DNA of 64,000 bases from Elymus sibiricus (taxonomy: Eukaryota > Streptophyta > Magnoliopsida > Poales > Poaceae), in the NCBI GenBank assembly GCA_039707655.1, contig CM077676.1:455938379-456002378 (forward strand), in the 5' to 3' direction. A model generated the notes under the pieces. The model worked only from the letters and a program-made list of their open reading frames with translations, did not search any database and had not been told where the DNA came from. Positions 12,030 to 24,031 of this stretch are shown piece after piece. Positions within the stretch are counted from its first letter, which is position 1; each line of letters starts with the position of its first letter. The translations under genes were made by a program, and so were the position numbers.

Positions 12030-12958
12030 ATTCCTGCTCGTCCTCGAGTAGGTAAATGATAAAAACAGAATTTTTGATGTGGAATGCTGCCTATCATATT
12101 CATCACATATTCTTTTCTTTTATAGCATGGTCATTGGACTGGAATGATTCAAAGCAATAGTCTATAGTTTGACATGAAGATATAAATACTCAAGCATGCT
12201 AACAAGCAACCATGTCTTTCAAAATATCAACGCTAAAGAAAGTTATCTCTAGCCCATTATGCTCAATCATTGATCCATTCATGAAACACACTCAAATATT
12301 AGCTACATCCAATGCACAAGTATGACAATAGTGCTCTCTAGTTGGTGCTTTATAAGAGAAGATGGAGACTCAAATAAAAATAAAAAAATTGCATAAAAAT
12401 AAATAGATTGGCCCTTCGTAGAGGGAAGCAGAGATTTGCTAATGTGCCAGAGCTCAAGGCTGAAATTAAAGAGATAAAATATTTTGAGAGGCATGCTTTT
12501 CCTGTCAACGAAAACGACCGAGAATTCCCAATATTTTCCATGCTAGACACATCATAGGCGGTTCCCAAACAGAAAGTAAAGTTTATTTCCTTTCCACCAT
12601 TCTTTCACAATCCATGGCTAGCCATATCCATGGGTGCCCTCCAAACCAACACTTTCCAAGGAATTTTATTGTTATTATTTTTGATTTCATTGTGGGACTG
12701 GGCATCCCTATTACCAACCACTCTCTCGTGCAATGACAAGTGAATAAACACTCATCGTGAGAATAACACATCTAGCATGGAAAATAATGGCCACCCCCTG
12801 CCGCTTCATGAGTGGTACGGGCACACAAAACGGAAAAATTATTTTGAAAATTAGAGTTGGCACACGCAAATTTACTTTGAACGGCATGGCAATACCGCAT
12901 ATAGGTAGGTATGGTGGACTCATTTGGCACAACTTGGGTTTAAAGAGTTTGGATGCAC

Positions 12959-15900
12959 TGTGGCACCCCAGCTCAGAGAGACCGGAACACCCCGTATTCC
13001 AGCCCAGAGATCAAGTCTTCTGGAATACGACACTGCTTGGCATAGAACAAATCAACTCTTTATTACAAATAACACGGGTACAACGGTTCTGAAGGCATGA
13101 AGGTTACAGGGGCACGGCAACACTTCGCCTGCTCAGGTAGCTCTATGCTAGCAGCGGATCATCTCGAAGCGGAATAAATTCTAGCAGCGGAACAACGACG
13201 ACGGTGATGAACTCCACTCCACAGGGACTCTGGCTGGGACGTATCCTAGAGCGCAACCTCGGGGTCCTCGACAAACAAGCAATCACGGCATCACCTGCAA
13301 TCTGGCATGACACGCCAGGTGAGTACTTCGAATGTACTCGCAAGCTCACAGCAACCAAAGCAATCAAGACATACAACAGCATGGCATTTACAGGTTAATG
13401 AACATGATGAGCACGATACTACTAGAACAACATGAGCATGGCATATACATATAATTCATGATATGATCATCATGATACTAGCACTAGCATGCAAGGGGTC
13501 GACGTTTAAGGTCTCATGGACCAACTTACTCTGCTCGGGGGTTATCTTGTAACCACCAACTTACCATCGTGATCATCACATGACCACACGGAGCTTGATC
13601 TCTACCTGTGATCATCGCATGACCACATAAAGATCAACCAACTTCTTTCCTCATGGAACCGGGGTTGTTTATTATTCAGATTTTTATTACTGTTGACCCA
13701 CAGTGTGACCTACTACGAACTGTGTCCATGACCGAGGACGCGGCTATCGATAGATTATACACTCTGCAGAGGTTAGTACATTGTACCCACACTACGGAAC
13801 TCATGGCCTCGTGCTCCCATTCGGGTGGACCAACGACATTCCGACAAAACCAGTCTATTGCATGACACTCTCCCGGCCACTCCGACAAACTCCCCTTTGG
13901 GCTATGTTCTGGGTTACCCTGATGTCAACATGTGACATCCGCCACCTCTGTGGCTGCCACCGTCGTGGCCAAACCAAAACTGTCCCAAACGGGGACCTGA
14001 GCTCAAAACCAAAACTGGGTACTCAAGGCTTATGGCCGCCTACCTGATCAGGGTAGCGCGCGCGCATAACCTTCCCTAGTATGAGGCACCGGCGAGAGGC
14101 ATGACAATAGACTGCATTAGGGCCTCCCCATCCAGGCAAGTGTGGCTGCACTGGTGAGCTCGATTCGGTGGCACCATGACTCAGCCAACAAATTTGTTCA
14201 AGTTCGATTAATGTCAGGTTCAACTTGAATGGTGATGAGCTGAGTCATAATAACATAACAATGCAGATGAGCATGATATCAGTGTAACCATGGATGGGCA
14301 ACATAACCATTTAACATCATGACATGAACGATGATAAATCATTTATGCTACGGAATGCAAATGAGCATGGCATAACGATGATCATGACTATGACAAGTAT
14401 TTTCATATCAAACCGTAACTACTCATGTGAGCATAACATTATTACTAGCATTGGAAATAATTGCAAGAATAAAACATGATAAGAATATCCTTAGCAATTA
14501 ATCATAGCACTTACTAGATGAAAATGAACAAGGCATAAGCAATGAGCATGGATTCACAAGCATATACATAGCATTCACAAAATAATTAAATGAGCAAACA
14601 ATTATTAAATATTCAAGTGGAAACCATGGCTATTGCAATGCCATCATGCAAGTGGCTGTTGTGGCTTGCCTGGGGATGGAGGATACACCGGGGAGAAGTG
14701 TGGAGACACTCGCGGAAAAATCGCCGGAAAAGTTTCCCTCTCGGAGGGGGCTGAATAAGGGCAGGGGCAAAGTGGTCATTTTTAGAGTGTGACAACATCA
14801 TGAAAATGGTACCGTCATAACGGGCTCGACAAACTGAGATCGTGGGCTTTGGAATCACCTGAATCGGAGTTACGGTTGCCGAGATACGGCCGTTCATTCG
14901 TTAGGTAGAAAAACAAATAAAAAGTGTGCTTTTCTGCTGCTAACGGGCAAACGCCCGCAAATTAGGGGTTTCGGCGCCGGCTGCTGAAAACAGAAAGCGC
15001 CTTTTGGCTAATACGCTTTCGAACAGGGAAGACGTATTTTGGTCCGAAGAAGCAGCGAAGTACGCTTTCTATAAGCGAAAACGTATTATTGTAAATACGC
15101 TTTCACTTAAGTCGGAGCGGGCCCGGGGTTGACTCCTTGTTTGACTGACTGGTGGGGCCGTGCGGTGGTGGGGCCCGCCCGGCCAGGTCGTCGTCTTCTA
15201 CCTCGCCAGCGCCCGCGAGATAGAGGCGGCCGCGCACTCCGGCGACCGTATCCGGCGACTCCGACCATCGTTCGCCGCACTCCGACCACCGGCGTGCTCG
15301 GGAGACCGAGCCGCGTCCATCCCCGCACCGCACGGACGTCTAGGGGGACGGAGTTGGGCGCGCCTTAGACCGCGGCGGACGGCGGTTCGGCCAGGCTGGG
15401 CACGGGCACTACGGCGGCGGAGAGGATGCCACAGGGGCTGGAGAGGTTTGTGGCGGCTAGGGGAGTTGCTGGGTGGGGTCAGGAGGGAGAGAGAGGGCTC
15501 GGGTGGCTCCAATTAAGGAGAAGGCCGAAGGTGGCCATGGCGGCAATGGGCGAGGAGGAGGAGCTCTCGAGCTCGGGGAAGAGGCTAGGCGGGGCTAGAG
15601 GAGGGTGGTGAGGAGGTTTGTGAGGTGGGGAGGCCTCGGGGACGGCTTAAATAGCCAGGGCGAAGATGCCGTCCCCGGATGCCACCGCGGCCGGGTGGAG
15701 CGTGCTCTGGCGACGTCCGCCTACGCGTGCACACGCGCAGAGGGGTTGAGGGCGACGGGAGAGAGCTAGTGGGGTGGCAGACGCGGGCGGCGCGGAGCTC
15801 GGTCGGCCACACAGCCACTGTGCGCACGCGGTTGCAGCCACCGTGGCGCGAGAAGGGGGAAGGAGGAGGGGGCCAGGGCACGAGAGGACGCGGGAGACTG

Positions 15901-17318
15901 TTGGCGACGCGGTAGACAAGGTGGGACACGCGAGAGCGGCAGGGAGAGGGGTGCTCGGAGCTAGCCGATGCGCAGAGCGCGCCAAACGCACGCCAACGGC
16001 GTGGTCACCGCGTGCATAGGCGAGAGGAGGGCACGTATGCCTGCCAAAAGTTGTCAAACGTGTTGTCCCTCCAACATACAGTCCCATAGATGTGATGGCT
16101 CGGCCAAAGGCACTTTGTGTTGATGGGAGAGGTCGATGGAAGTTTGCTGTATCAATCTTAGGCATGAAATAGTGATCAACTGAGATGAGATAAGAGCTAA
16201 CCATGATGTCTCTGGGGTTTAGGGTAGGAAGGACTATGATCCTGGGGATTTTGAAGGTATTTTGACCAATATTTAACACGGTTGCTTTACAACTGCCAAA
16301 TCTGGTCCAGAAGCTAGATCAGGAAGTAGCACTCACATGGAGTGTTGGATTGGGATGGAAATTTGTGTAGGATGATAATTTGGGCATATTAAGGCACCAT
16401 AAAAATTTCATCCCATTTGGATAAGTATAAATGGTACTTCCTTCACAATGCTCCTCACTGGACAGAAACTTGGGGGAATTTTGCATAGAAAATGGCTTGG
16501 CAAAATAATATGAATTTTGGCATGCTCACATTATTTAGTTATATTTAGGTCCTGGATTAATTTCATAATTTTTGAAGCAATATAAAATATAGTTGCTTCA
16601 CAAACTGAAATTGTGACCAGAAACCAAGATTTGAAGGTGTGCTCACATAGATTGTTGGATGGAGATGAAATTTTGTGGAGAGTCATTATTTGATCACATG
16701 AATGATCTCCCAAAATTTCAACTCATTTGGATAATCCTAGCTAGTACTTCCTTCACAAAGCTTCTCTCTAGTCAGAAACTTTGGGAATTTTCTGAGGAAG
16801 ATTTACTAGGCAAATGAATCTGAATTTTGGCATGTGGCAATTATTTGGATAGGAGAGAGTGCCCAAAAATTTGGAGGGCAATCAAGAACATATAAATAGC
16901 ACTTCCTTCACAAAGTGCCATTCTGGACAGAATGGAAAAATGAATATTCCAGAATTATTTTTGAACTAGGCAAGGATGGATTTTGGCATATTTGTGGAAG
17001 ATATGATCCAAATAATTTATGAGAATTTTGTAGGAATTTTTGGATAGACAGAAATATAGGTTGCTTCACAACCTAGGGCAAACAGGGTTATTCCTTTAAT
17101 AGAGAAAGGAATATTCCTTAGAAAAAGAATTTGGGATTGGGCTAAGGTGGAAATGACATGGCCTTGGGTTAGATTTTAGAGCGACAAGCCACTTGGAAGT
17201 GGCAGGAGAGAAGATATTCCCAGGTTTCAAGACCACTTAGCCACGGAAAAAGAAGTTCCAAATAAAAATTCGAAGAAATCCAAAAGAAAAAGAAAGGGCC
17301 AAAAATCGGGGTGTTACG
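12959..17318 (-). mobile_element. Solo LTR E, 4360 bp, gypsy-type
   Basis: Inserted in C's 3' non-coding region with exact target duplication TGCAC (12954-12958 and 17319-17323). Plus-strand ends are TGTGGCACCCC and GGGGTGTTACG, imperfect inverted repeats; the CG end is probably a mutated CA. No internal domain, primer site or second LTR is present, so this is a solo LTR left by recombination between two LTRs. It has a GC-rich block (about 15100-16010) and a minus-strand TATA-like box, the same design as B's LTR, suggesting minus orientation. Open frames in the GC-rich block have no recognisable domain. Confidence 0.85.
15646..15654 (-). promoter_or_regulatory. TATA-like box in solo LTR E
   Basis: Minus strand CTATTTAAG just upstream of the GC-rich block, in the position seen for the B LTR promoter. 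Prediction from motif and position only. Confidence 0.35.
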
Positions 17319-17706
17319 TGCACAAGCTGTATTTCAGATTAGTACAAATGAAGGCTAGCAAATAGATTGAGAAGCAACCAACCAAAAAGCGAAAACGGTC
17401 ATAAACATGCATTGAACATAACTAACACCGAATAATGCACCATAAGTAGGATATAATTTCGTTGCATAACTATTGACTTGACGTGCATGCATAGGGAATC
17501 ACAAACCTTAAGATCAATATTCTTACTAAATCACAATTACTCACTAACATGACTCACATATCATCATCTCCATATCGCAAAACTATTGCAAGGAATCATA
17601 CTTATCATACCCAATGATCTATATGAAAGTTTTTATTATATCCCTCTTGAATATTCATCACTTTGGGACCAAATTCATATCTTGTGCAAATTACCGTTAC
17701 TATTAT

Positions 17707-17970
17707 CAACTCTCAAAAAGATTTAAGTGAAGCATGAGAGTGCAAATATTTCTTCAAAATTTTAATCTTATCAATTCTCAAAATAATATGAGTGAAGCAT
17801 GAGAATTCATTTCTTCAAAATTTCAATCTTATCAACTCTCAAAATAATATAAGTGAAGCATGAGAGTTCGTTTCTTCAAAATATAGCCACCGCCGTGCTC
17901 AAAAAGATTTAAGTGAAGCACTAGAGCAACTGCCTAGCTCAAAAAAAAAATTTAAGTGAAGCACATAGAG
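17707..17970 (-). repeat. Tandem hairpin array in C
   Basis: Five units of about 45-75 bp. In the minus-strand (RNA) sense, each has a loop containing TGCTTCACTTAAAT or a close variant, closed by a short stem. Stem pairs seen are ACTCTCA/TGAGAGT, AATTCTCA/TGAGAATT, AACTCTCA/TGAGAGTT, a TGCTC/GAGCA type and a weak CTC/GAG type. Element D has the same array at 35573-35945. Confidence 0.75.
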
Positions 17971-18176
17971 TATTCTAACAAATTATGATAAACGTGTGGC
18001 TCTCTCAAGATAGGTGTGTTCAGCAAGGATGATTGTGACAAACTAAAATGCAAACAAAGCAAAGACTCATATAATACAAGACGCTCCAAGTAAAACACAT
18101 ATCATGTGATGAATAAAAATATAGCTCCAAGTAAAATTCTGATGGTTGGTAGAAGAAAGAGGGGATGCCTTCCGGG

Positions 18177-18248
18177 GCATCCCCAAGCTTAGACGCTTGA
18201 GTCTTCCTTGAATATTACCTTGGGGTGCCTCGGGCATCCCCAAGCTTA
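18177..18248 (-). repeat. Two internal copies of the C polypurine 15-mer
   Basis: TAAGCTTGGGGATGC on the minus strand at 18177-18191 and 18234-18248, identical to the 3' polypurine tract at 12015-12029. They are separated by a 42 bp spacer that is also found in D. Confidence 0.8.
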
Positions 18249-18890
18249 GGCTCTTACTACTCCTTATTCCTTCATCCATCGTGATCTCACCCAAAACTTG
18301 AAAACTTCAATCACACAAAACTCAACAAAACTTTCGTGAGATCTGTTAGTATAACAAAATAAATCACTAATTTAAGTACTGTTGCAAACCCATTCATATT
18401 TTATTTTTGCATTATACCTACTGTACTCCAACTTCACCATGGCTTATACCCCCCCGATACAATCCATAGATTCATCAAAACAAGCAAGTAGTGCATCAAA
18501 AACAGAACAGTCTGTAGCAATATATTTAAAAGCCATACTTCTGTAACTCCAAAAATTCTGAAAAATTAGGACAACGTGGGCAATTCATATACCAATACTG
18601 TGTAAAAATTTCAGATTTTTCTGAAGTCTCAGTACAGAAAGAAAATTCCAGCACTGGATGCAAAACTTTCTGTTTTCCAAACAGCATCAATTATACTATC
18701 TTCCAAATCATCCTAAATGCTTTACTTGGCACAAACACTAATTAAAAACACAAAAAAACAATCATACCAGTAGCATAATTGTGAAAACACACAATAATAG
18801 AAACAAAAGGTAAACATTTATTTTATTCATTGGGTTGCCTCCCAACAAGCGCTATTGTTTTATGCCCCTAGCTAGGCATAATGCATAGTT

Positions 18891-20983
18891 TCAAGTATTG
18901 TCATCTTTCAAGTTGATTCCATAAGTGGCCCTCATAATTGATTCATATGGTGCTTTAATTATTTTCCGAGGGAAATGCTCCATACCCTTTTTTAATGGAA
19001 ACTGAAATTTTATATTCCCTTCTTCCATGTCAATAACGGCACCAATGGTTCGTAAGAATGGTCTACCAAGTATTATGGGGCAAGAAGAATTGCATTCAAT
19101 GTCAAGTACAATAAAATCAATGGGCACATAGTTCCTATTTGCAAGAATAAGAACATCATTAATTCTACCCAAAGGATTTTTAATAGTAGAATCTGCCAAG
19201 TGCAAATTAAGAGAACATTCATCTATATTGGTGAAACCTAGCACATCACATAAAGATTTTGGAATTGTGGAAACGCTAGCACCCAAATCACATAAAGCAT
19301 TGCACTCATAATTTTTAATTTTAACTTTAAGGGTGGGTTCCCATTCATCATATAATTTTCTAGGAATTGAAATTTCTAATTCTAGCTTTTCTTCTCACAC
19401 TTTCATCATAGCTTCTACGATGTGTTTAGTAAAAGCCATGTTTTGCTCATAAGCGTTGGGTGAATTTAACATGGATTGTAACAAAGAAATGCACTCAATC
19501 AAAGAACAATTATCATAATTGAAATCTTTGTAATCCAAGAGAGGGGGCACATCGCTATTTAAAGTTTTTACCTCTCCGAACCCACTTTTAGCAATTTTCT
19601 TATCAAGATTTTCACCCTCCGAATTATGGGAACGCCTACTAGCTAAAGTTGACTCTTCTTCAGTCCCCTTTTCATCAAGTTTTATATTGCTAAACAAAGA
19701 ATCAATAGATGAAACACCAATCATTTTAATATCCTCATCATTACTACGATAAAAATCGGGAGGAATCGCTTTTTCTAAAAATTCTCGTTTAGCTTTTAGC
19801 ATGGCGGTTCTTTTATTACTCTCATCCATGGAGACATATAAAGCTTTAATTGATTCATTAATATCAATTTTGGGTGGCAAAATTTTAGTCTTAAGATTTT
19901 CCACATTATGAATAATTCTATCAATGCTCCTAGACATATCATCAAGTTTACTCAATTTTTCTTCTATCGTAATGTTGAAAACCTTTTGAGCATTAATAAA
20001 TTCTTTAATATTACCTTAAAGATCAGAGGGCATCCTATTATTATTATTATTATTATAAGAATTACCATAAGGATTGCCATAATTATTAGAGGAATTTCTA
20101 GGAAACGGTCTAGGATTAAAATTACCTCTATAAGCATTATTTTTAAAATTGTTTCGCGAGACAAAATTCACATCTACTGGATCATTATTTTTCTCAATCA
20201 AAGTGGACAATGGCACATCATTAGGATCAATATGAGCATTTTTACTAGCAACCAATTTCATAAGCGCATCAACTTTATCACTCAAAGTACTAATTTCTTC
20301 AATAGAATTCACCTTTTTACTAGTAGGAGTTCTTTCAGTATGCCATTGTGATTAATTTTCCATAATATTATCAAGCAATTTCATAGCTTCCCCCAAAGTA
20401 ATTTCCATAAAAGTACCACCCGCGGCGGAATCTAAAAGATTTCTAGAAACAAAATTCAATCCCGCATAAATTTTTTGTATGATCATCCATAAATTTAAAC
20501 CATGAGTAGGGCAATTTCTTATCATTAATTTCATCCTCTCCCAAGATTGGGAAACATGTTCATTTTAAATTTGCTTAAAATTCATAATTTGATTTCTAAG
20601 AGTAATAATTTTCGCGGGAGGAAAATACTTAGTAATAAAAGCATCTTTACACCTATCCCAAGAATCGATGCTATTTCGTGGTAAAGATGAAAACCAAATT
20701 TTTGCACGATCCCGCAATGAGAATGGGAATAATTTTAATTTCACAATATCATTATCGACATCTTTTTTATTTTGCATGTCACAAAATTCTACGAAAGTGT
20801 TAAGCTGGGATGCATCATCTTCATTAGGACTACCAGAAAATTGTTCTTTCATAACAAGATTTAACAAAGCGCATTAATATCACAAGTCTCCGCACTAGCG
20901 GCGGGAGGAGCAATCGGAGTACTAATAAAATCATTATTATTAGTATTGGAAAAATCACACAATTTTGTATTTTCTTGAGACAT
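18891..20983 (-). pseudogene. Gypsy gag-protease of element C, with stops
   Basis: One reading frame from about 20867 to 18891 holds the Gag core (FPFSLRDRAKIWFSSLP, then DRCKDAFITKYFP), an Asn-rich linker, and a retropepsin-like domain near the end (LGASVSTIP active-site variant, IILGRPFLRT). Gag would form the particle; the protease would cut it. Four stop codons interrupt the same frame, at 20565-20567, 20352-20354, 20016-20018 and 19395-19397. A frameshift near 20870 separates the presumed start (ATG complement at 20981-20983) from the rest. No RT or integrase follows; a conserved TTGGG...CCCAA hairpin and 3' non-coding region follow instead. A gag-protease unit without pol appears to be this group's normal form. 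Confidence 0.85.
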
Positions 20984-21170
20984 CGTGACTACGCAAACAA
21001 GATAACAAGCAAGCAAACAAGCAAACAAGAAAAAGGCAAACGGAAAATATTTTTGTATTTTGGTAAAAAAAATTTAGAAGTGGGGGAGATGAAAACGAGA
21101 GGCAAATAAAATAAATGCAAGGAGATGAGAGTTTATGCAAAGGTACTTGATAGATGTTGATGATGTCTCA

Positions 21171-21185
21171 CCGGCAACAGCGCCA
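21171..21185 (-). other. Primer-site region of C
   Basis: Minus strand TGGCGCTGTTGCCGG lies 11 bases after the 5' LTR end. The same place in D reads TGGCGTCGTTGCCGG. The TGGCGC start is usual for primer sites, but I cannot assign the tRNA with certainty. Confidence 0.5.
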
Positions 21186-21196
21186 GAAATTCTTCC

Positions 21197-22762
21197 TACT
21201 ACTTGTAGCTTGTGTTGGTATTTTCCCTGAAGAGGAAGGGATGATGCAGCACAGTAGAGGTAAGTATTTCCCTCAGTTATGAAACCAAGGTTATCAATCC
21301 AGTAGGAGAATCACACAACACCTCGTTAGCAGTACCTGCACACAAACAACAAATCCTTGCACCCAACGCAAACGAGGGGTTGTCAATCCCTCGGCGGTCA
21401 ATTGCAAGATTTAATTGTATGTGATAGATAGATAGATTGAAACAAAAATACAAAATAAAATAAATAAAGAAAAAGTGTAGCAAGTATTTTTAGGGTTTTA
21501 GTAAATGATTTAGATAGACCCGAGGGCCATAGTTTTCACTAGAGGCTTCTCTCAAGAAAATAGCATACGGTGGGTAGACAAATTATTGTTGGGCAATTGA
21601 TAGAAAAGCAAATAATCATGACGATATCCAAGGCAATGATCATGTATATAGGCATCACGTCCGAGACAAGTAGACCGACTCCTGCCTGCATCTACTACTA
21701 TTACTGCACACATCGACCGCTATCCAGCATGCATCTAGTGTATTAAGTCCATAAAGAACGGAGTAACGCCTTAAGCAAGATGACATGATGTAGACAAAGT
21801 AAACTCACGCATGAATAAACCCCATCTTTTTACCCTCAATAGCAACGATATATACGTGTCATGTCCCTTTCTGTCACTGGGATTGAGCACCGCAAGATCG
21901 AACCCATTACAAAGCACCTCTTCCCATGGCAAGATAAATCAATCTAGTTGGCCAAACCAAATCAATAGATCGGAGAAGAAATACGAAGCTATAATAATCA
22001 TGCATAAAAGAGATCAGAGAAGACTCAAATAATATTCATGGATAATATGATCATAAACTCACAATTAATCGGATCCCAACAAACACACCGCAAAAAGTGA
22101 TTACATCGGATAGAACTCCAAGAACATCGAGGAGAACATTGTATTGAAGATCAAAAAGAGAGAAGAAGCCATCTAGCTACTAACTATGGACCCGAAGGTC
22201 TGTGGTAAACTACTCACGCATCATCGGAAGGGCAGCAAGGTTGATAGAGAGCCCCTCCGTGATCGATTCCCCCTCCGGTGGAGTGCCGGAAAAGGCCTCC
22301 AGATGGGATCTCTCGAGAACAGAAACTTGCGGCGGCGGAAAAAGTATTTCGTGGACTCCCCTGTTGGTTTCCCGATTTTTGGGAATTTATAGTGGTGGAA
22401 TTAGGTCAAACATAGCTGAGGTGGTCCCACGAGGCACCAGGGCGCGCCTGCCCCGCCCAGGCGCGCCCTGGTGGCTCGTGGCCACCTCTTCCGGCGTCTG
22501 GTCTTCTCCCGAAGCTTCTAGTGTTTATCTTGTCCAGAAAAAAATCTCCAAAAAGTTTCGTGGCATTTGGACTTCGTTTGGTATTGATTTTCTGTAAAAC
22601 CAAAAACAGGCAGAAAACAGCAACTGGCATTGGGCACTAAGTTAATAGGTTAGTCCCAAAAAAATGATATATAATTGCTGTAGATGCATATAAAAACATC
22701 TAAGATTGATAATATAACAGCATGGAACAATCAAAAGTTATAGATACATTGGAGACGTATCA
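21197..22762 (-). repeat. 5' LTR of C (1566 bp)
   Basis: Minus strand from TGATACGTCTCCAATG at 22762 to AAGTAGTA at 21197; the terminal CA has become TA. Otherwise close to the left LTR with scattered substitutions. Confidence 0.92.
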
Positions 22763-22767
22763 TGGAC

Positions 22768-23580
22768 ATCCGTACAAGGTAGTGTACGAGACTACGAAGC
22801 GTCCCTGAATCGTAGCGAAGCTACAAGGATTCTTTAAGACGCAACGAGCACCACTGTAAAAATGACCGTGAGCAGGCGGACCTCTAGACGCTGAACCCCA
22901 ATCAAATATCATGCATCTGTCGGAAAAATATCCTAGGTAACTACTTGAATTCCCACCTAAGAACTCCCGAAACTTCTTGGTTATGCGATTAGGTTGCGGG
23001 TCTAGGAACCTACTCATAGCAAACAACAACCTAATCAGTTGCAACTGCATCCACAACACTTAACACACAACCGAGAAACTTCGCAAATTCGTCTACCGCA
23101 GACCTTCGAAAACACAGCGATACTAGTCACGGTGGATCATCCGAGCTATCTCCTCCAGTACTGGGGAAAAGTCATGGCACTATTTACCACCACAAAAAGT
23201 ATAGAAGCGTTTCGATGTCAGCGTCCTGTGGTATTCCCGGAACCGAAACGATAGCGAGTGTGACAAGAACCCCTTGGAGCTCAACTCCTCGGGTCCAATC
23301 CATACGGTCAGGAGGCACCAAGAACAGAATTCTGTCACACCGATATCGCAACGATTCCGAAAATACCCGCGTGATCCTAAAAAAATTTGAGTGAGAAGAG
23401 TAGTAGAATCAAAACACCTACGTCACAATTCCTCACCAGAGCGACAAAGGGGACAAGGAGTAAAAAGAATTCCTACTCTTCGATATATAACTAGACTCAA
23501 AATAGTTTTTCTTCTATACTCGCCAACAGTTCGATCAATCAAGGGGGCTCCTGCGGTCGGTAGAGGCTCTGATACCAACT
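22768..23580 (-). other. Internal domain of B, 5' part, and primer site
   Basis: About 0.8 kb between C and B's 5' LTR. On the minus strand it opens with the primer site: 23566-23577 is the exact complement of TGGTATCAGAGC (initiator tRNA-Met), two or three bases from the LTR. A minus-strand frame of 99 codons (22760-23059) exists but shows no Gag or other domain I recognise. The rest is leader-like and non-coding. Confidence 0.65.
23566..23577 (-). other. Primer binding site of B (tRNA-iMet)
   Basis: Exact complement of TGGTATCAGAGC beside the LTR end. It fixes B's orientation as minus. Confidence 0.85.
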
Positions 23581-24031
23581 TGTCACGCCCAATATGCGGT
23601 CCTATCCTCAAGGAACTCAAAAGTCCCGCTAAGGATAGAAGCGCATATTGGAGACGCTTCACAAGGTGGATATCGTTACATCATAACATGTACTGAACAG
23701 ATGAGAATACCAGATAAAGGCTTACACTCGCCATAAGCTACAGCTTGAATACATCAATACAACAATACATAGCAATCATCATACAGAAGAGCAGGATCCG
23801 ACTACGGATGAAATCAAACGAAAAAGAAGAACGACATCCACCCTGCTAATCCCAGGCTGCCAACCGGGAACCCATCCTATGATCGACGAAGAAGAAGAAT
23901 CAGAAGAAGAACTCCAAAAGCAAACATGTATCGCTTTCACGTCAAATCATCGCTTTACCTGTACCTGCACCTGTTGTTGTAGTAAACTGTGAGCCACGAG
24001 GACTCAGCAATCCCATTACCATGGGTATCAA

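Larger units (their letters stand above)
10447..22762 (-). mobile_element. Gypsy element C (gag-protease, no pol)
   Basis: LTRs at 10447-12014 and 21197-22762 begin TGATACGTCTCC on the minus strand. The target duplication is TGGCC (10442-10446) against TGGAC (22763-22767), one difference. Minus-strand order: 5' LTR at right, primer-site region (21171-21185), gag-protease remnant, long 3' non-coding region with a hairpin array, purine tract at 12015-12029, 3' LTR at left. Solo LTR E is inserted at 12959-17318. Reverse transcriptase, RNase H and integrase are absent, so C is non-autonomous. The LTR family is very common in Triticeae; I do not commit to a family name. D is a close relative. Confidence 0.92.
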
